Source of the DNA: Brevibacillus humidisoli
Lineage (GTDB): Bacteria; Bacillota; Bacilli; Brevibacillales; Brevibacillaceae
Length of the DNA: 64,000 bases
Assembly (NCBI RefSeq): GCF_020923435.1
Contig: NZ_CP087263.1
Span: 3,925,970 to 3,989,969 of the forward strand
Direction of reading: 5' to 3'
Below, one piece after another: positions 48,658 to 56,931 of the stretch. The stretch's first letter is position 1. The number at the start of each line of letters is the position of its first letter. The notes beneath the pieces are model-generated. The model saw only the letters and a program-made list of their open reading frames with translations. It searched no databases and was not told the origin of the DNA. The position numbers and the translations under genes were made by a program.

Positions 48658-48686
48658 ATGATACTGGAGCCGCGCAGGAACGTCAA
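48658..48686 (-). promoter_or_regulatory. sigma-A promoter for upp
   Basis: TTGACG (48681-48686), 17 bases, TATCAT (48658-48663). The 5' leader (about 100 bases) can form a CCGCAG/CTGCGG hairpin at 48608-48637; no terminator follows it, so I do not call an attenuator. Confidence 0.65.
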
Positions 48687-48707
48687 TTTTTCCTCGGGGA
48701 CGTCCGG

Positions 48708-49007
48708 TTAACGGGGGTTATCATCTCCTGGGTCGACAAGCACTAGTCCGCAGGAGGGGCATTCTACATCCGTATCTGCCAGATCATGGCGGCATGCGGG
48801 ACAGTTCCGGTCTGATTCTTCTGTGCTTGGGTCCATCTTCTCCCGATCCCCAGCTTCAGGCTGGCCTGTCTGCATCTGCTGTTTGAGCATATCCCGAATC
48901 TCCCGCAAGAGTGCGGTCTGTTCTGAACCGTCGATTGCCGCCATGATGATCACGTACAAAAGCAGCAGATGGATGATCGAGAGCACAATCCAGGTAAAGA
49001 TCTCCAC
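48708..49007 (-). CDS. small membrane protein with C-terminal zinc ribbon
   Basis: A 99-residue protein not assigned to a named family. It has one N-terminal membrane helix (about 3-26, FTWIVLSIIHLLLLYVIIMAA), a charged coiled stretch (EQTALLREIRDMLKQQMQ) and a C-terminal zinc-ribbon with paired cysteines, CPACRHD and CPSCGLV, about 16 residues apart. The start is GTG at 49007 with GGGGAG seven bases before it. It lies 26 bases after the next membrane protein gene and probably forms an operon with it. Function unknown. Confidence 0.75.
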   Translation of the reverse strand: MEIFTWIVLSIIHLLLLYVIIMAAIDGSEQTALLREIRDMLKQQMQTGQPEAGDREKMDPSTEESDRNCPACRHDLADTDVECPSCGLVLVDPGDDNPR

Positions 49008-49033
49008 ATCTACTCTCCCCTCCCAAAAGCTTG

Positions 49034-49594
49034 CTACACTTTTAACACTTGATCACCCTGATAGACGAGTACGAGGATCAGAATGTAGACAACCACTCCC
49101 ACTACTATGAGGGGTATGATCAATGGTCCAATCAACATGGGCACACCAACTGCCAAAATGCTGCACAACAAAATGACAATGTTGGCCCATAGATAGTACT
49201 GCCACCTACGGTTCGCTTTCTGCTGAAGTTCGACAAAGCCGGCTCGTTGGGCCATGTGCTCAATCCCTTTGCATAGGTGATACACCATATACAGATAGAG
49301 GGCTGCGGCAGCAAGTCCAACGATCAGGCCGATTGCATCCCCCGATTCATTTGGGATCGAAAGGCCGATTTCGAATTGAAACCGAAAGGAAAACAAATCC
49401 AAAATCGATAATACCAGCAGAGGCAGTGAAGCAATCTTTGCCTTGTGAAACGAGGAGTGGTGGGCCGATAACTGAGAGAAGCCCAGGTACACAACAATGA
49501 ACCCCGCAACATCAGGCAAAACGTCAAATCCTTCGATACGAAAGTCAAAGAATACTAACAGCAGTCCCCAAAAAACTTTCGCCAATCCGGTCAT
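49034..49594 (-). CDS. uncharacterised polytopic membrane protein
   Basis: A 186-residue membrane protein with five or six predicted helices; I do not recognise a named family. The N-terminal FDFRIEGFDVLPDVAGFIVVYLGFSQL resembles a motif in many small Firmicutes membrane proteins of unknown role. The C-terminal 50 residues are nearly all hydrophobic (ILLCSILAVGVPMLIGPLIIP). It precedes the zinc-ribbon gene on the same strand and lies about 150 bases downstream of glyA, beyond the glyA terminator. Confidence 0.7.
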   Translation of the reverse strand: MTGLAKVFWGLLLVFFDFRIEGFDVLPDVAGFIVVYLGFSQLSAHHSSFHKAKIASLPLLVLSILDLFSFRFQFEIGLSIPNESGDAIGLIVGLAAAALYLYMVYHLCKGIEHMAQRAGFVELQQKANRRWQYYLWANIVILLCSILAVGVPMLIGPLIIPLIVVGVVVYILILVLVYQGDQVLKV

Positions 49595-49684
49595 TATCTC
49601 TCCTCCTCATCTGACTCTATTGTAACGTATTCAGAGGTGAAATGATTTACCAGTCCATGTGTTATTTTATGGTCACCTCACAGC

Positions 49685-49715
49685 AAAAGGCCGCCGAGCA
49701 ATGCTCAACGGCCTG
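49685..49715 (-). terminator. intrinsic terminator after glyA
   Basis: AGGCCG and CGGCCT with an inner GAGCA/TGCTC pairing (49688-49714) form a long hairpin followed by TTTTGCTG on the minus strand, about 30 bases past glyA. Confidence 0.85.
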
Positions 49716-49744
49716 TAGCGTGATCTTTTTTGTATCAAGACCGG

Positions 49745-50995
49745 CTATACTTCCAATCCAGGGTATAGCGGGAAACGAGAGCAGAGAGCGGCGACCCGTT
49801 GACGAGCTTGATCGTGTTTAGCGTTGTCTTCGGGGTTTTTCAGTGTCAACGCGATAATTGCCGCTACTTCTTTCATCGCTTCCTGATCAAAACCGCGGGT
49901 GGCGACCGCCGGCGTTCCCATCCGAATGCCGCTGGTGACAAACGGACTTTCCGGATCGTAAGGAATCGTGTTTTTATTGGTGGTGATATTTACTTCATCG
50001 AGAAGATGTTCGGCAACCTTGCCGGTCAGTCCGAGATTGCGCACATCGACCAGGACCAGATGGTTGTCGGTACCGCCTGATACCAACTGCAGACCTTCTG
50101 CTCGGAGCGCTTCCGCAAAAGCAACGGCATTGTCCACGATCCGCCGGGCATACTCTTTAAAGTCGGGCTGCAGCGCTTCCCCGAATGCCACCGCTTTGGC
50201 AGCGATGATGTGCATCAGCGGACCACCCTGGACACCCGGGAATACAGACTTGTCAATGGCTTTGGCGAATTCTTCCTTGCAGAGGATCAGACCGCCACGG
50301 GGCCCGCGCAACGTCTTGTGCGTCGTTGAGGTGACGAATTGAGCGTAAGGCACCGGATTCTGATGCAGCCCCGCTGCCACCAAACCGGCAATGTGAGCCA
50401 TGTCTACCATCAGGTAAGCGCCTACTTCATCTGCGATTTCACGCAGTTTGGCAAAGTCGATTTTACGTGGGTACGCACTGGCACCAGCCACGATCAGCTT
50501 TGGCTGGTGTTCCTGTGCCTTTTGGCGAACAACCTCATAATCAATTCGATGCGTCTCTTGATCCACACCATAATCGACGAAGTTGTACAGCGAACCGGAG
50601 AAATTGACCGGGCTGCCGTGGGTGAGATGGCCGCCATGCGACAAATTCATCCCCAGGACTGTATCCCCCGGCTTCAATACAGTCAAGTAAACCGCCATGT
50701 TGGCTTGTGCGCCTGAATGAGGCTGGACGTTGGCATGCTCTGCCCCAAACAGCTCTTTCAAACGGTCACGGGCGATGTTCTCAGCGATGTCGACATATTC
50801 ACAGCCACCGTAGTAGCGGCGGCCCGGATACCCCTCTGCGTATTTGTTGGTCAGTACCGTGCCGGCTGCTTCCAGCACAGCGCGGCTGACAAAGTTTTCG
50901 GAAGCAATCAGTTCAATCTTGTCCCGCTGCCGTCCCAGCTCCAGTCCGATTGCTTCTGCGATTTGCGGGTCTTGTTTTTTTAGAAATTCAAACAT
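49745..50995 (-). CDS. glyA: serine hydroxymethyltransferase
   Basis: A 416-residue PLP enzyme interconverting serine and glycine with tetrahydrofolate as one-carbon carrier. [42 protein letters not shown] is near the N-terminus; [18 protein letters not shown] holds the PLP lysine. GGAGGAGAGAAG lies before the ATG. It follows ywlG by 57 bases in the conserved rpiB-ywlG-glyA-upp order, so it may be read from the rpiB promoter. Confidence 0.98.
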   Translation of the reverse strand: MFEFLKKQDPQIAEAIGLELGRQRDKIELIASENFVSRAVLEAAGTVLTNKYAEGYPGRRYYGGCEYVDIAENIARDRLKELFGAEHANVQPHSGAQANMAVYLTVLKPGDTVLGMNLSHGGHLTHGSPVNFSGSLYNFVDYGVDQETHRIDYEVVRQKAQEHQPKLIVAGASAYPRKIDFAKLREIADEVGAYLMVDMAHIAGLVAAGLHQNPVPYAQFVTSTTHKTLRGPRGGLILCKEEFAKAIDKSVFPGVQGGPLMHIIAAKAVAFGEALQPDFKEYARRIVDNAVAFAEALRAEGLQLVSGGTDNHLVLVDVRNLGLTGKVAEHLLDEVNITTNKNTIPYDPESPFVTSGIRMGTPAVATRGFDQEAMKEVAAIIALTLKNPEDNAKHDQARQRVAALCSRFPLYPGLEV

Positions 50996-51052
50996 CTTCT
51001 CTCCTCCTCGTTATGTAAGCTTGATCAAACCTACAGGAAACTTATCCCCACG

Positions 51053-51622
51053 CTATTGACAGCTCTGATTGGCAACTGTCCGTTCGTATACGGCCCGGCT
51101 GCCGCCGATCAGCTTGGGCCGCGTACGCGCTGCTGTCACGTGAGCCTGCCCGATCTGACGTACCGTTGGCCGAATGGGGACTGCTACATGCCTCAGATGC
51201 ATCCCGATCAGCGTATCGCCGATGTCGATGCCTGCATCTGCCCTCAGGTGCTCAACCACGACAGGCGACTGCATCTGCCCGTACGCGTATGCAGCCATCG
51301 AACCGCCAGCAGAAGGCACGGGAACAACCGATACTTCCTCCAGGCCGTATGCGTCCATCGTCGTGCGCTCCATCACCAAGGCTCGATTCAGATGCTCACA
51401 GCACTGAAAGGCAAGGGCAAATCCGTATGCTTGCTGCACCTGCGAAAACGCCCGGTACAAGGCTGCAGCCACCTCCTGACTGCCAGCTTTCCCAATATGT
51501 TCGCCAAGCACCTCACTCGTGCTGCAGCCGATCACTAAGATCTGGCCACTGCGCAAATCAGCCATCCGCTGTACGTCTGATACAACAGTCAAAGCCTGCT
51601 GCTCAACCAGTGACAGGTCCAC
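51053..51622 (-). CDS. ywlG: TIGR01440/UPF0340 family protein YwlG
   Basis: A 189-residue soluble protein of the YwlG family. Family features include VIGCSTSEVLGEHIGKAGSQEVAAALY, FQCCEHLNRALVMER and a GGSMAAYAYGQMQSPVVVEHLRADAGIDIGDTLIGMHLRHVAVPIR segment. No catalytic activity is established. The start overlaps the end of rpiB by 20 bases, so the two are coupled. The gene order rpiB-ywlG-glyA is conserved in Bacillales. Confidence 0.9.
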   Translation of the reverse strand: MDLSLVEQQALTVVSDVQRMADLRSGQILVIGCSTSEVLGEHIGKAGSQEVAAALYRAFSQVQQAYGFALAFQCCEHLNRALVMERTTMDAYGLEEVSVVPVPSAGGSMAAYAYGQMQSPVVVEHLRADAGIDIGDTLIGMHLRHVAVPIRPTVRQIGQAHVTAARTRPKLIGGSRAVYERTVANQSCQ

Positions 51623-52079
51623 CCTGCTTCACTCCCAAATGACTGGCCTCAATCTCCTTTACTTTTTCGATCCTACGAGCATGACGCCCTCCCTGAAACT
51701 CTGTCTCCAGCCAAATCTTGACGATGTCAAGGGCCAGACCAGGACCAACCACCCGTTCACCCAGCGCCAGAATATTGGAATCGTTATGTTCACGAGTCGC
51801 GCGGGCCGAAAACGTATCATGGGCAAGCGCACAGCGAATCCCCGGTATTTTGTTTGCCGAGATCGACATCCCGATGCCTGTCCCGCATACCAGGATCCCT
51901 CTGTCAAATTCTCCGGATGCCACCTTTTGGGCTACGGGCAGAGCGTAGTCCGGGTAGTCTACCGATTCCTCACATGTACAACCAAAATCCTCATACGCGA
52001 TCTGCATCGAGGCCAGCAGCTGTTTGATCTCTTCTTTCAACCTGAAACCACCGTGATCGGAACCCAATGCAATTCTCAT
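51603..52079 (-). CDS. rpiB: ribose-5-phosphate isomerase B
   Basis: A 158-residue RpiB/LacA family isomerase interconverting ribose-5-P and ribulose-5-P. GSDHGGFRLKEEI opens the protein, and GILVCGTGIGMSISANKIPGIRCAL contains the catalytic cysteine and the anion hole; ARATREHNDSNILALG is the phosphate-binding part. The C-terminus is about 8 residues longer than usual, overlapping ywlG. GGAGGGTACAG precedes the ATG. Confidence 0.96.
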   Translation of the reverse strand: MRIALGSDHGGFRLKEEIKQLLASMQIAYEDFGCTCEESVDYPDYALPVAQKVASGEFDRGILVCGTGIGMSISANKIPGIRCALAHDTFSARATREHNDSNILALGERVVGPGLALDIVKIWLETEFQGGRHARRIEKVKEIEASHLGVKQGGPVTG

Positions 52080-52125
52080 CTGTACCCTCCATTTCCGTGC
52101 AGTCTGCGCTGTCTTGTATTCGTCT

Positions 52126-52131
52126 ATTATA
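52126..52131 (-). promoter_or_regulatory. -10 box of probable rpiB promoter
   Basis: A perfect TATAAT on the minus strand about 45 bases before the rpiB start. No good -35 is found at 16-18 bases, so the promoter is incomplete or activator-dependent. The remaining 52080-52250 shows nothing else distinct. Confidence 0.45.
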
Positions 52132-52250
52132 CCGTATTCCTGCCGTCCTTCCCATAAAAATCCTTATGTTTTCTATCACCATTTCGCAAAACGTTCGCTT
52201 TTTATGGCAACAACCGCTGTCCAGACGGCAGCTGGCAATACGATGTTAGC

Positions 52251-52715
52251 TTATTCCCTTGAAGGAGAAGTGGTGAGGATCTCTCGCAGTTCCTCCAACA
52301 GTTGGTTCAATTCATCAGCACAGATGGTATACATCTCCAAGCTGCCGCCGTATGGATCAGCTACATCCTCGTCCCCCCGCCAACCGACGTACTGCTTAAG
52401 TGTGAACACCTTGTCCACTCGATCGGGATACAAATCACAGATCACTTGTTTATGACCTCGGGTCATGGTCAATACCAGATCCGCCCACTTCATCAAGTCA
52501 CCTGTCAGGCGCTGAGCGGAGTGCTGCAGTTGGATGCCTCGTTGTTCCAATGCGAGCAGCGTGTTTTCAGACGCCTTTTCACCGTCAAAGGCAGCGACAC
52601 CGGCTGATTTGATTTCCACACCCGCTACTCCCTTTAGCTTGTCGCGCAGCAGCGCTTCGGCCATCGGGCTGCGACATGTATTGCCAGTGCAGACAAACAG
52701 GATGCGCATCTGCAT
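52251..52715 (-). CDS. ywlE: low-molecular-weight phosphatase, YwlE-type protein arginine phosphatase
   Basis: A 154-residue phosphatase with the P-loop CTGNTCRSPMAE (C9 to E20) and the late acid motif VADPYGGS. The threonine T13 inside the loop, in place of the isoleucine seen in tyrosine phosphatases, is the residue that gives B. subtilis YwlE its phosphoarginine preference. YwlE opposes the arginine kinase McsB, which tags proteins for ClpCP. The start has AGGGTGAA before ATG 52715; a second ATG two codons later is possible. It follows mntP by 36 bases. Confidence 0.9.
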   Translation of the reverse strand: MQMRILFVCTGNTCRSPMAEALLRDKLKGVAGVEIKSAGVAAFDGEKASENTLLALEQRGIQLQHSAQRLTGDLMKWADLVLTMTRGHKQVICDLYPDRVDKVFTLKQYVGWRGDEDVADPYGGSLEMYTICADELNQLLEELREILTTSPSRE

Positions 52716-52751
52716 TTCACCCTTCCTTGTGAATCTGTCACTCGTCTGTCC

Positions 52752-53312
52752 CTACATCATGAACTTGATTCCAAAAATAAGCAAGATCAGACCGCCCAGC
52801 AGTTCGCTGTATCCTCCCAGCCAACCGCCTACTCTGCGCCCCAGCAGAAGACCAAAGCCCGACATGAGACCACCGATCAAGCCGAACAGGGTAACGGCCA
52901 CAAGTCTGTTCACATTCATCAGACCAAACGAAAGTCCAACCGATAGGGCATCAAGACTGACACTAAAGGCAAACAGATACAGACCGATGCCACTCGGTTG
53001 CATCATACTTTGCGCAGTACTGCCAAACAGTCCGTTCCACAACATATGCATTCCCAGCATGGTCAGGACTCCCCCGCCAACGAGCACGGCGACATCGCCA
53101 ACCATTTCAGATAAGTATATACCAACTAAAATGCCCAGCAAAGGCATTGCCATGTGAAACAAACCAATTGTCACGCTGACCCGGATCACCTCTCTGAGCC
53201 TCATCCCTACCATGCCGACACCGATTCCCAAAGAGAAAGCATCCATACCAAGGGCGATTGCAATCATCAGAAAGGTTAGGAACTGGCCCCACTGGATCAG
53301 AGTGATGTCCAT
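52752..53312 (-). CDS. mntP: manganese efflux pump MntP-type
   Basis: A 186-residue protein with six membrane helices. Paired motifs ALGMDAFSLGIGVGM and SVSLDALSVGLSFGLM hold the acidic residues in helices 1 and 4 of the MntP family. MntP exports manganese; in many bacteria it is under a manganese riboswitch, but no such leader is seen here. It lies between tsaC and ywlE, the same order as B. subtilis ywlC-ywlD-ywlE. Confidence 0.88.
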   Translation of the reverse strand: MDITLIQWGQFLTFLMIAIALGMDAFSLGIGVGMVGMRLREVIRVSVTIGLFHMAMPLLGILVGIYLSEMVGDVAVLVGGGVLTMLGMHMLWNGLFGSTAQSMMQPSGIGLYLFAFSVSLDALSVGLSFGLMNVNRLVAVTLFGLIGGLMSGFGLLLGRRVGGWLGGYSELLGGLILLIFGIKFMM

Positions 53313-53369
53313 CCTGCTTCCCCCTCCCGTCCCTTCACCTTATGCGGACAAGTGGGGAAACATAACCGG

Positions 53370-54446
53370 CTAGACGCAGATCACCCGTCCGCCGGCGGCT
53401 TTTTCCAATCGGTTCATAATCGCGGCTCCCAGACCGCTTCGGGGAAAAGCTTGAGCCACGATATAGGCGACCTGCTCTTCATCGAAGCGGCGCAGACAAG
53501 CGTACAATTCCCGTGCGACAGCGGACAGATCGCCATCCGCTCCACATGAGAGGACCAGCCCGGCGCTTGGCTGCTGCTTCCACCAGTCGGCTGTCTCTCT
53601 CGTCGCCAGCACCCCTGTTTTCAGACCTGCCTCTGAGGCGCTCTTCAATAGTTCTAGCATACGCTCCCGAGCAGGCTCCGGTTCTCCGTCAACGACCCAT
53701 AGTTCGCCTTGGGGAGCGTAGTGTGCGTATTTCATACCGGGTGAGCGCGGCGCCTCCGTGTCCCGGGCAATCGCCGGATCAACTGTGACCTCGCTCAAAA
53801 CCTCTTTGAGCTGTTCAAAGGTAATCCCGCCCGGGCGCAAGATCATCGGCGGATCAACCGTCACATCCAGTACCGTCGATTCTACGCCGACACCAGCGCT
53901 TCCTCCATCTACGACACCTGCGATCCGTCCATCCAAATCGACAAGGACGTGCTGGGCTGTCGTCGGGCTGGGACGCCCTGAGCGATTGGCGCTGGGCGCA
54001 GCAACAGGTACTCCTGCTGTCCGGATCAGCGCACGAGCCAACTGATGGTCAGGCAAGCGCACCCCCACCGTATCAAGACCGGCAGTGACGCGCTCCGCCA
54101 CGTCCATCTGCTTGGGCAGAATCAGCGTCAGCGGCCCGGGCCAGAAAACCTCCATGACTCGTTCGGCCTGCTCAGGCACCTCCCTGGCAACCATAGGGAG
54201 TTGATCCAGATCACTGATGTGCACAATCAGTGGATTATCGCTAGGCCTCCCTTTTGCTTCGAATATTTTTTCCACAGCATGTTCAGACAATGCATTGGCT
54301 CCTAGTCCATAAACGGTCTCCGTAGGGAATGCGACTACTTCTCCCTGTCTGATCAAGTGGGCTGCATCCACAATCTGTGTATAAATCGTTTTTTCGTCCA
54401 CATGCTTGTCCACATGCCAAACCTGCGTCTTCATCTGTTTTTTCAT
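53370..54446 (-). CDS. tsaC: threonylcarbamoyl-AMP synthase (Sua5 type)
   Basis: A 358-residue enzyme that makes the intermediate for t6A37 in ANN-decoding tRNAs. The N-terminal YrdC domain (about 20-225) has VAFPTETVYGLGANAL, GRPSDNPLIVHI, WPGPLTLIL and VAAPSANRSGRPSPT. The C-terminal Sua5 domain (about 245-358) begins near APRSPGMKYAHYAPQGELWVVDG. The two-domain length matches B. subtilis YwlC. AGGAA lies before the ATG; a second ATG four codons later is also possible. Confidence 0.95.
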   Translation of the reverse strand: MKKQMKTQVWHVDKHVDEKTIYTQIVDAAHLIRQGEVVAFPTETVYGLGANALSEHAVEKIFEAKGRPSDNPLIVHISDLDQLPMVAREVPEQAERVMEVFWPGPLTLILPKQMDVAERVTAGLDTVGVRLPDHQLARALIRTAGVPVAAPSANRSGRPSPTTAQHVLVDLDGRIAGVVDGGSAGVGVESTVLDVTVDPPMILRPGGITFEQLKEVLSEVTVDPAIARDTEAPRSPGMKYAHYAPQGELWVVDGEPEPARERMLELLKSASEAGLKTGVLATRETADWWKQQPSAGLVLSCGADGDLSAVARELYACLRRFDEEQVAYIVAQAFPRSGLGAAIMNRLEKAAGGRVICV

Positions 54447-54496
54447 CAGCGGAAATTCCTTTCCTGTTCATGCGAGATGAGCCATTTGCTTTCCCC

Positions 54497-54525
54497 AGTA
54501 TAGAATCTATAGGTAAAGTTTTCAA
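54497..54525 (-). promoter_or_regulatory. sigma-A promoter for tsaC-mntP-ywlE
   Basis: TTGAAA (54520-54525), 17 bases, TATACT (54497-54502). Directly upstream two DnaA-box-like 9-mers, TTACCCACA (54531-54539) and TTATTCACA (54542-54550), lie in tandem. Confidence 0.65.
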
Positions 54526-54643
54526 CAGCCTGTGGGTAACCTGTGAATAAGTCTGTTGTTGTCCTGGATAGGAGAGACAGAATGAGAATGCGGTCCAGGA
54601 AGAAGCATTAAAAACCTAGAAGCAGCCGGTTGGTTCTTCTTCC

Positions 54644-54677
54644 ATAAAAAAACCCTATCCCAAAAAAGAGATAGGGG
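54644..54677 (-). terminator. intrinsic terminator after spoIIR
   Basis: CCCTATC (54653-54659) and GATAGGG (54670-54676) pair and are followed on the minus strand by TTTTTTTATGG, about 13 bases past the spoIIR stop. Confidence 0.9.
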
Positions 54678-54689
54678 AGGGGGAGGCAA

Positions 54690-55496
54690 TCATCCAAAGA
54701 GAGAACTTAGTTTTTCCCAGAAGAAGAAGCGGACTTCCACTTGTGGGGCTGGATCCTGTTCCAGAGCAGTAGATGCGGCGGCGACAGTCTGTACCTGTCC
54801 TGCTGCCGTCTGTTCTGCTGCTGGACGATCCGTTTCCGTACGGTCAGATTCCTCTTCTGCAGCAAACCAGGCGTCAAAAAAGCCGGTTTGGGAATCGCTT
54901 GCGCCGCTATCCCTTTCACGTTCCGTCAGGTGATCTTGCTCAGCCACGGCGTCAGATGTCGACGTCTCATCCGAATCGTCTGTCGGTGACTTCGTCTGTT
55001 CTATGGCATCGCCGTTAGACATGTCGATGAAGCAGAGCGGCGGGAACAACACACACCACCAGTTTTGCCCTTTTGCTTCACCCAGTCTGACCAATAGGGC
55101 CTCGTACTGACCTGCAGGGTAAACGTAGCTGCCGTACAGTTTGGTGGGAAACGCTACCTGCCCGAATTGGACATCCGCCTGGTAGCGGAAGCCCCGTTCA
55201 CGGATCGTTCGTTCTACGAGCTGCTGCAGTTCGGGAAGCCGTGTCGCCACCTGGGAGCGGGCTTGATCAATGGAGCGAACCTCCTCTACCCACTGATTCA
55301 CCTGATCGATGATCGCATCACGCACCTCGCGCTTCAGCCACTGATCGCGGAAGGAGTCACTGTTGGCTATGATCCGCAGCCGAATCGACTGCTCCGGGAT
55401 CGGCCCCGGATCGGCAAGACTAGCTGCTTCCAATTGATTTTCCCAACTCATCATCCCAATCAGCAAGGCGAACAACAGATAAAAGAACCGCTTCAT
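54690..55496 (-). CDS. spoIIR: stage II sporulation protein SpoIIR
   Basis: A 268-residue secreted signalling protein, made in the forespore under sigma-F, that triggers SpoIIGA to process pro-sigma-E in the mother cell. A signal-anchor (about 2-20) is followed by the family core: IRLRIIANSDSFRDQWLKREVRDAIIDQVNQW, then FPTKLYGSYVYPAGQYEALLVRLGEAKGQNWWCVLFPPLCFID. A low-complexity acidic insert (about 165-245, rich in Asp, Glu, Ser, Thr) precedes the conserved ending VEVRFFFWEKLSSLFG. Normal length is about 220, so the insert accounts for the excess. ATG 55496 follows GGGGAGAGGG. Confidence 0.95.
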   Translation of the reverse strand: MKRFFYLLFALLIGMMSWENQLEAASLADPGPIPEQSIRLRIIANSDSFRDQWLKREVRDAIIDQVNQWVEEVRSIDQARSQVATRLPELQQLVERTIRERGFRYQADVQFGQVAFPTKLYGSYVYPAGQYEALLVRLGEAKGQNWWCVLFPPLCFIDMSNGDAIEQTKSPTDDSDETSTSDAVAEQDHLTERERDSGASDSQTGFFDAWFAAEEESDRTETDRPAAEQTAAGQVQTVAAASTALEQDPAPQVEVRFFFWEKLSSLFG

Positions 55497-55546
55497 CGAT
55501 ACCCTCTCCCCTACATACTGTGTACAACTATCGTTCTCTCTAGCCA

Positions 55547-55577
55547 CAGTATGGACAGAATATCTAGTGATGATACA
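55547..55577 (-). promoter_or_regulatory. possible forespore promoter for spoIIR
   Basis: Minus strand TGTATC (55572-55577), 18 bases, CATACTG (55547-55553). This resembles sigma-F/G promoters (-10 CATACTA) moderately and lies about 50 bases before the start codon. Confidence 0.35.
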
Positions 55578-55685
55578 CGGTTCTGAAAAGTTGATCAGAT
55601 TTTTTTGTCTGGGTATGGGAAAACCGTCAAGGGGACGTGCAGCGACAGCCAATCTGTCTATTGCTGAGGATCGAGCATAGTGGAG

Positions 55686-55903
55686 GGCGAAAGAGAAAAA
55701 CAGGTTCGCTCCGCTCGTGCCAGTGCCTGCGGGGAAGCCGGGATGACCGTCTCCTCTCCAACAAAGCGGTACGGCGGCCAAAAGCCCTCAAGGGGCGAAT
55801 GCATCTCAGGGAAGCAGTTGGCCGCCAAGCGTGTACCGCTTTGTTTCCGCTCCGACTCTGTGGGCACTGCCAAGGCTTTCGCTCACCTGTTTTCTCTTTC
55901 GCC
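55686..55903. repeat. intergenic nested palindromic element, long copy
   Basis: A 218-bp element bounded by inverted repeats: GGCGAAAGAGAAAAACAGGT at the left and ACCTGTTTTCTCTTTCGCC at the right, differing by one indel. Inside it, CGCTCCG occurs at 55707-55713 and 55848-55854 and brackets a 141-bp insert absent from the copy at 34860-34936. The insert has its own palindrome, AACAAAGCGGTAC (55760-55772) with GTACCGCTTTGTT (55833-55845), plus GGCGGCCAA (55773-55781) with TTGGCCGCC (55818-55826). No protein is encoded. It fills the prmC-spoIIR gap; flanks 55904-56019 show nothing else. Confidence 0.85.
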
Positions 55904-56019
55904 TCGCAACGTTTACTTTCGGACAAACATTTCCTTGCGTATCTCAGACATCTTGTCCTTCCATCCATGCCACCCCTTAGAACAGGTGGATTGTGCTTTC
56001 CTTTGATTCAGAATAAATC

Positions 56020-56931
56020 CTATGCTGATCCTTCGGAAGCTTCTCTCCGCCAGCCCAGCACGACGCGATCGATGCCGGCGAGGTCGGGCACGATCTCTGT
56101 ACCGTCCACAGCTCCGGAGTCGAGCAACAGTTGTTGAACCGTATCGGCTTGATGGATGCCCACCTCAAAGGCGACAAGGGCGGTTGGCCGCAGCAGATGA
56201 GGCAGTGCGGCACATATTTTCCGATAACAGGTGAGTCCGTCATCTCCGCCGTCCAGCGCGAGATGTGGTTCGAACTGGTTCACTTCAGGATCCAGCCGTT
56301 CTACATCGGCACTGGGAATATAAGGCGGATTGGAGACAAGCAGGTCCACCTGTTCGTCTGCCGCAAGCAGCGGCTGTACCAGATCTCCCTGCAGGAAACG
56401 GAGGCGCGAGGACAGGTGCAGCCGCTCTGCATTCTCCATCGCAATCGCTAACGCAGCTTGTGACAAATCGATTGTGGTGACGCGCCATTGCGGACGTTCC
56501 GCAGCCAGCGTCAACGCGATCGCTCCACTGCCGGTGCCGATATCTGCTGCATCCAGCGTTTCTACGCTTGGCCATAGTTTGTCGGCATGGCGAAGCACCT
56601 GTTCTACTAGAATCTCTGTCTCCGGACGGGGGATCAGCACGCCAGGGCGAACAGCAAATACTCTGCCAAAAAACTCCTGTGTGCCGACGATATACTGCAG
56701 CGGTTCCGATGCTGCTCTGCGCCGACACAGCCGCTCCAATTCCTCTACCTCTGCTGCTGAGATGGTTTCCGGCAGAGCAGTGATGAAGCGGGTGCGATCC
56801 AGGCCCAGTATGTGTCGCAGCAACAGTTCTGCCTCAAACCGCGGATCTTGGCTTCCTGTCTGCCGCAAAAACGAAGAAGCCCAGACGAGGGCTTCCCGGA
56901 CAGTCTCTGGCTTACGCGGTTGCGCTTGCAC
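56020..56931 (-). CDS. prmC: release factor glutamine methyltransferase
   Basis: A 303-residue SAM-dependent methyltransferase that methylates the GGQ glutamine of release factors 1 and 2. An N-terminal helical domain (about 1-85) is followed by the Rossmann domain with [17 protein letters not shown] and the diagnostic [19 protein letters not shown]. It overlaps the 3' end of prfA, its substrate gene, by 20 bases, ensuring coupled expression. Confidence 0.97.
   Translation of the reverse strand: MQAQPRKPETVREALVWASSFLRQTGSQDPRFEAELLLRHILGLDRTRFITALPETISAAEVEELERLCRRRAASEPLQYIVGTQEFFGRVFAVRPGVLIPRPETEILVEQVLRHADKLWPSVETLDAADIGTGSGAIALTLAAERPQWRVTTIDLSQAALAIAMENAERLHLSSRLRFLQGDLVQPLLAADEQVDLLVSNPPYIPSADVERLDPEVNQFEPHLALDGGDDGLTCYRKICAALPHLLRPTALVAFEVGIHQADTVQQLLLDSGAVDGTEIVPDLAGIDRVVLGWRREASEGSA

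Noticed and set aside
48554-48707. PyrR-type or other attenuator before upp
   Set aside because: Only a 6-bp hairpin is present, with no terminator stem or T run.
52752-53369. Manganese riboswitch before mntP
   Set aside because: mntP starts 57 bases after tsaC with no room or motif for a yybP-ykoY type leader.
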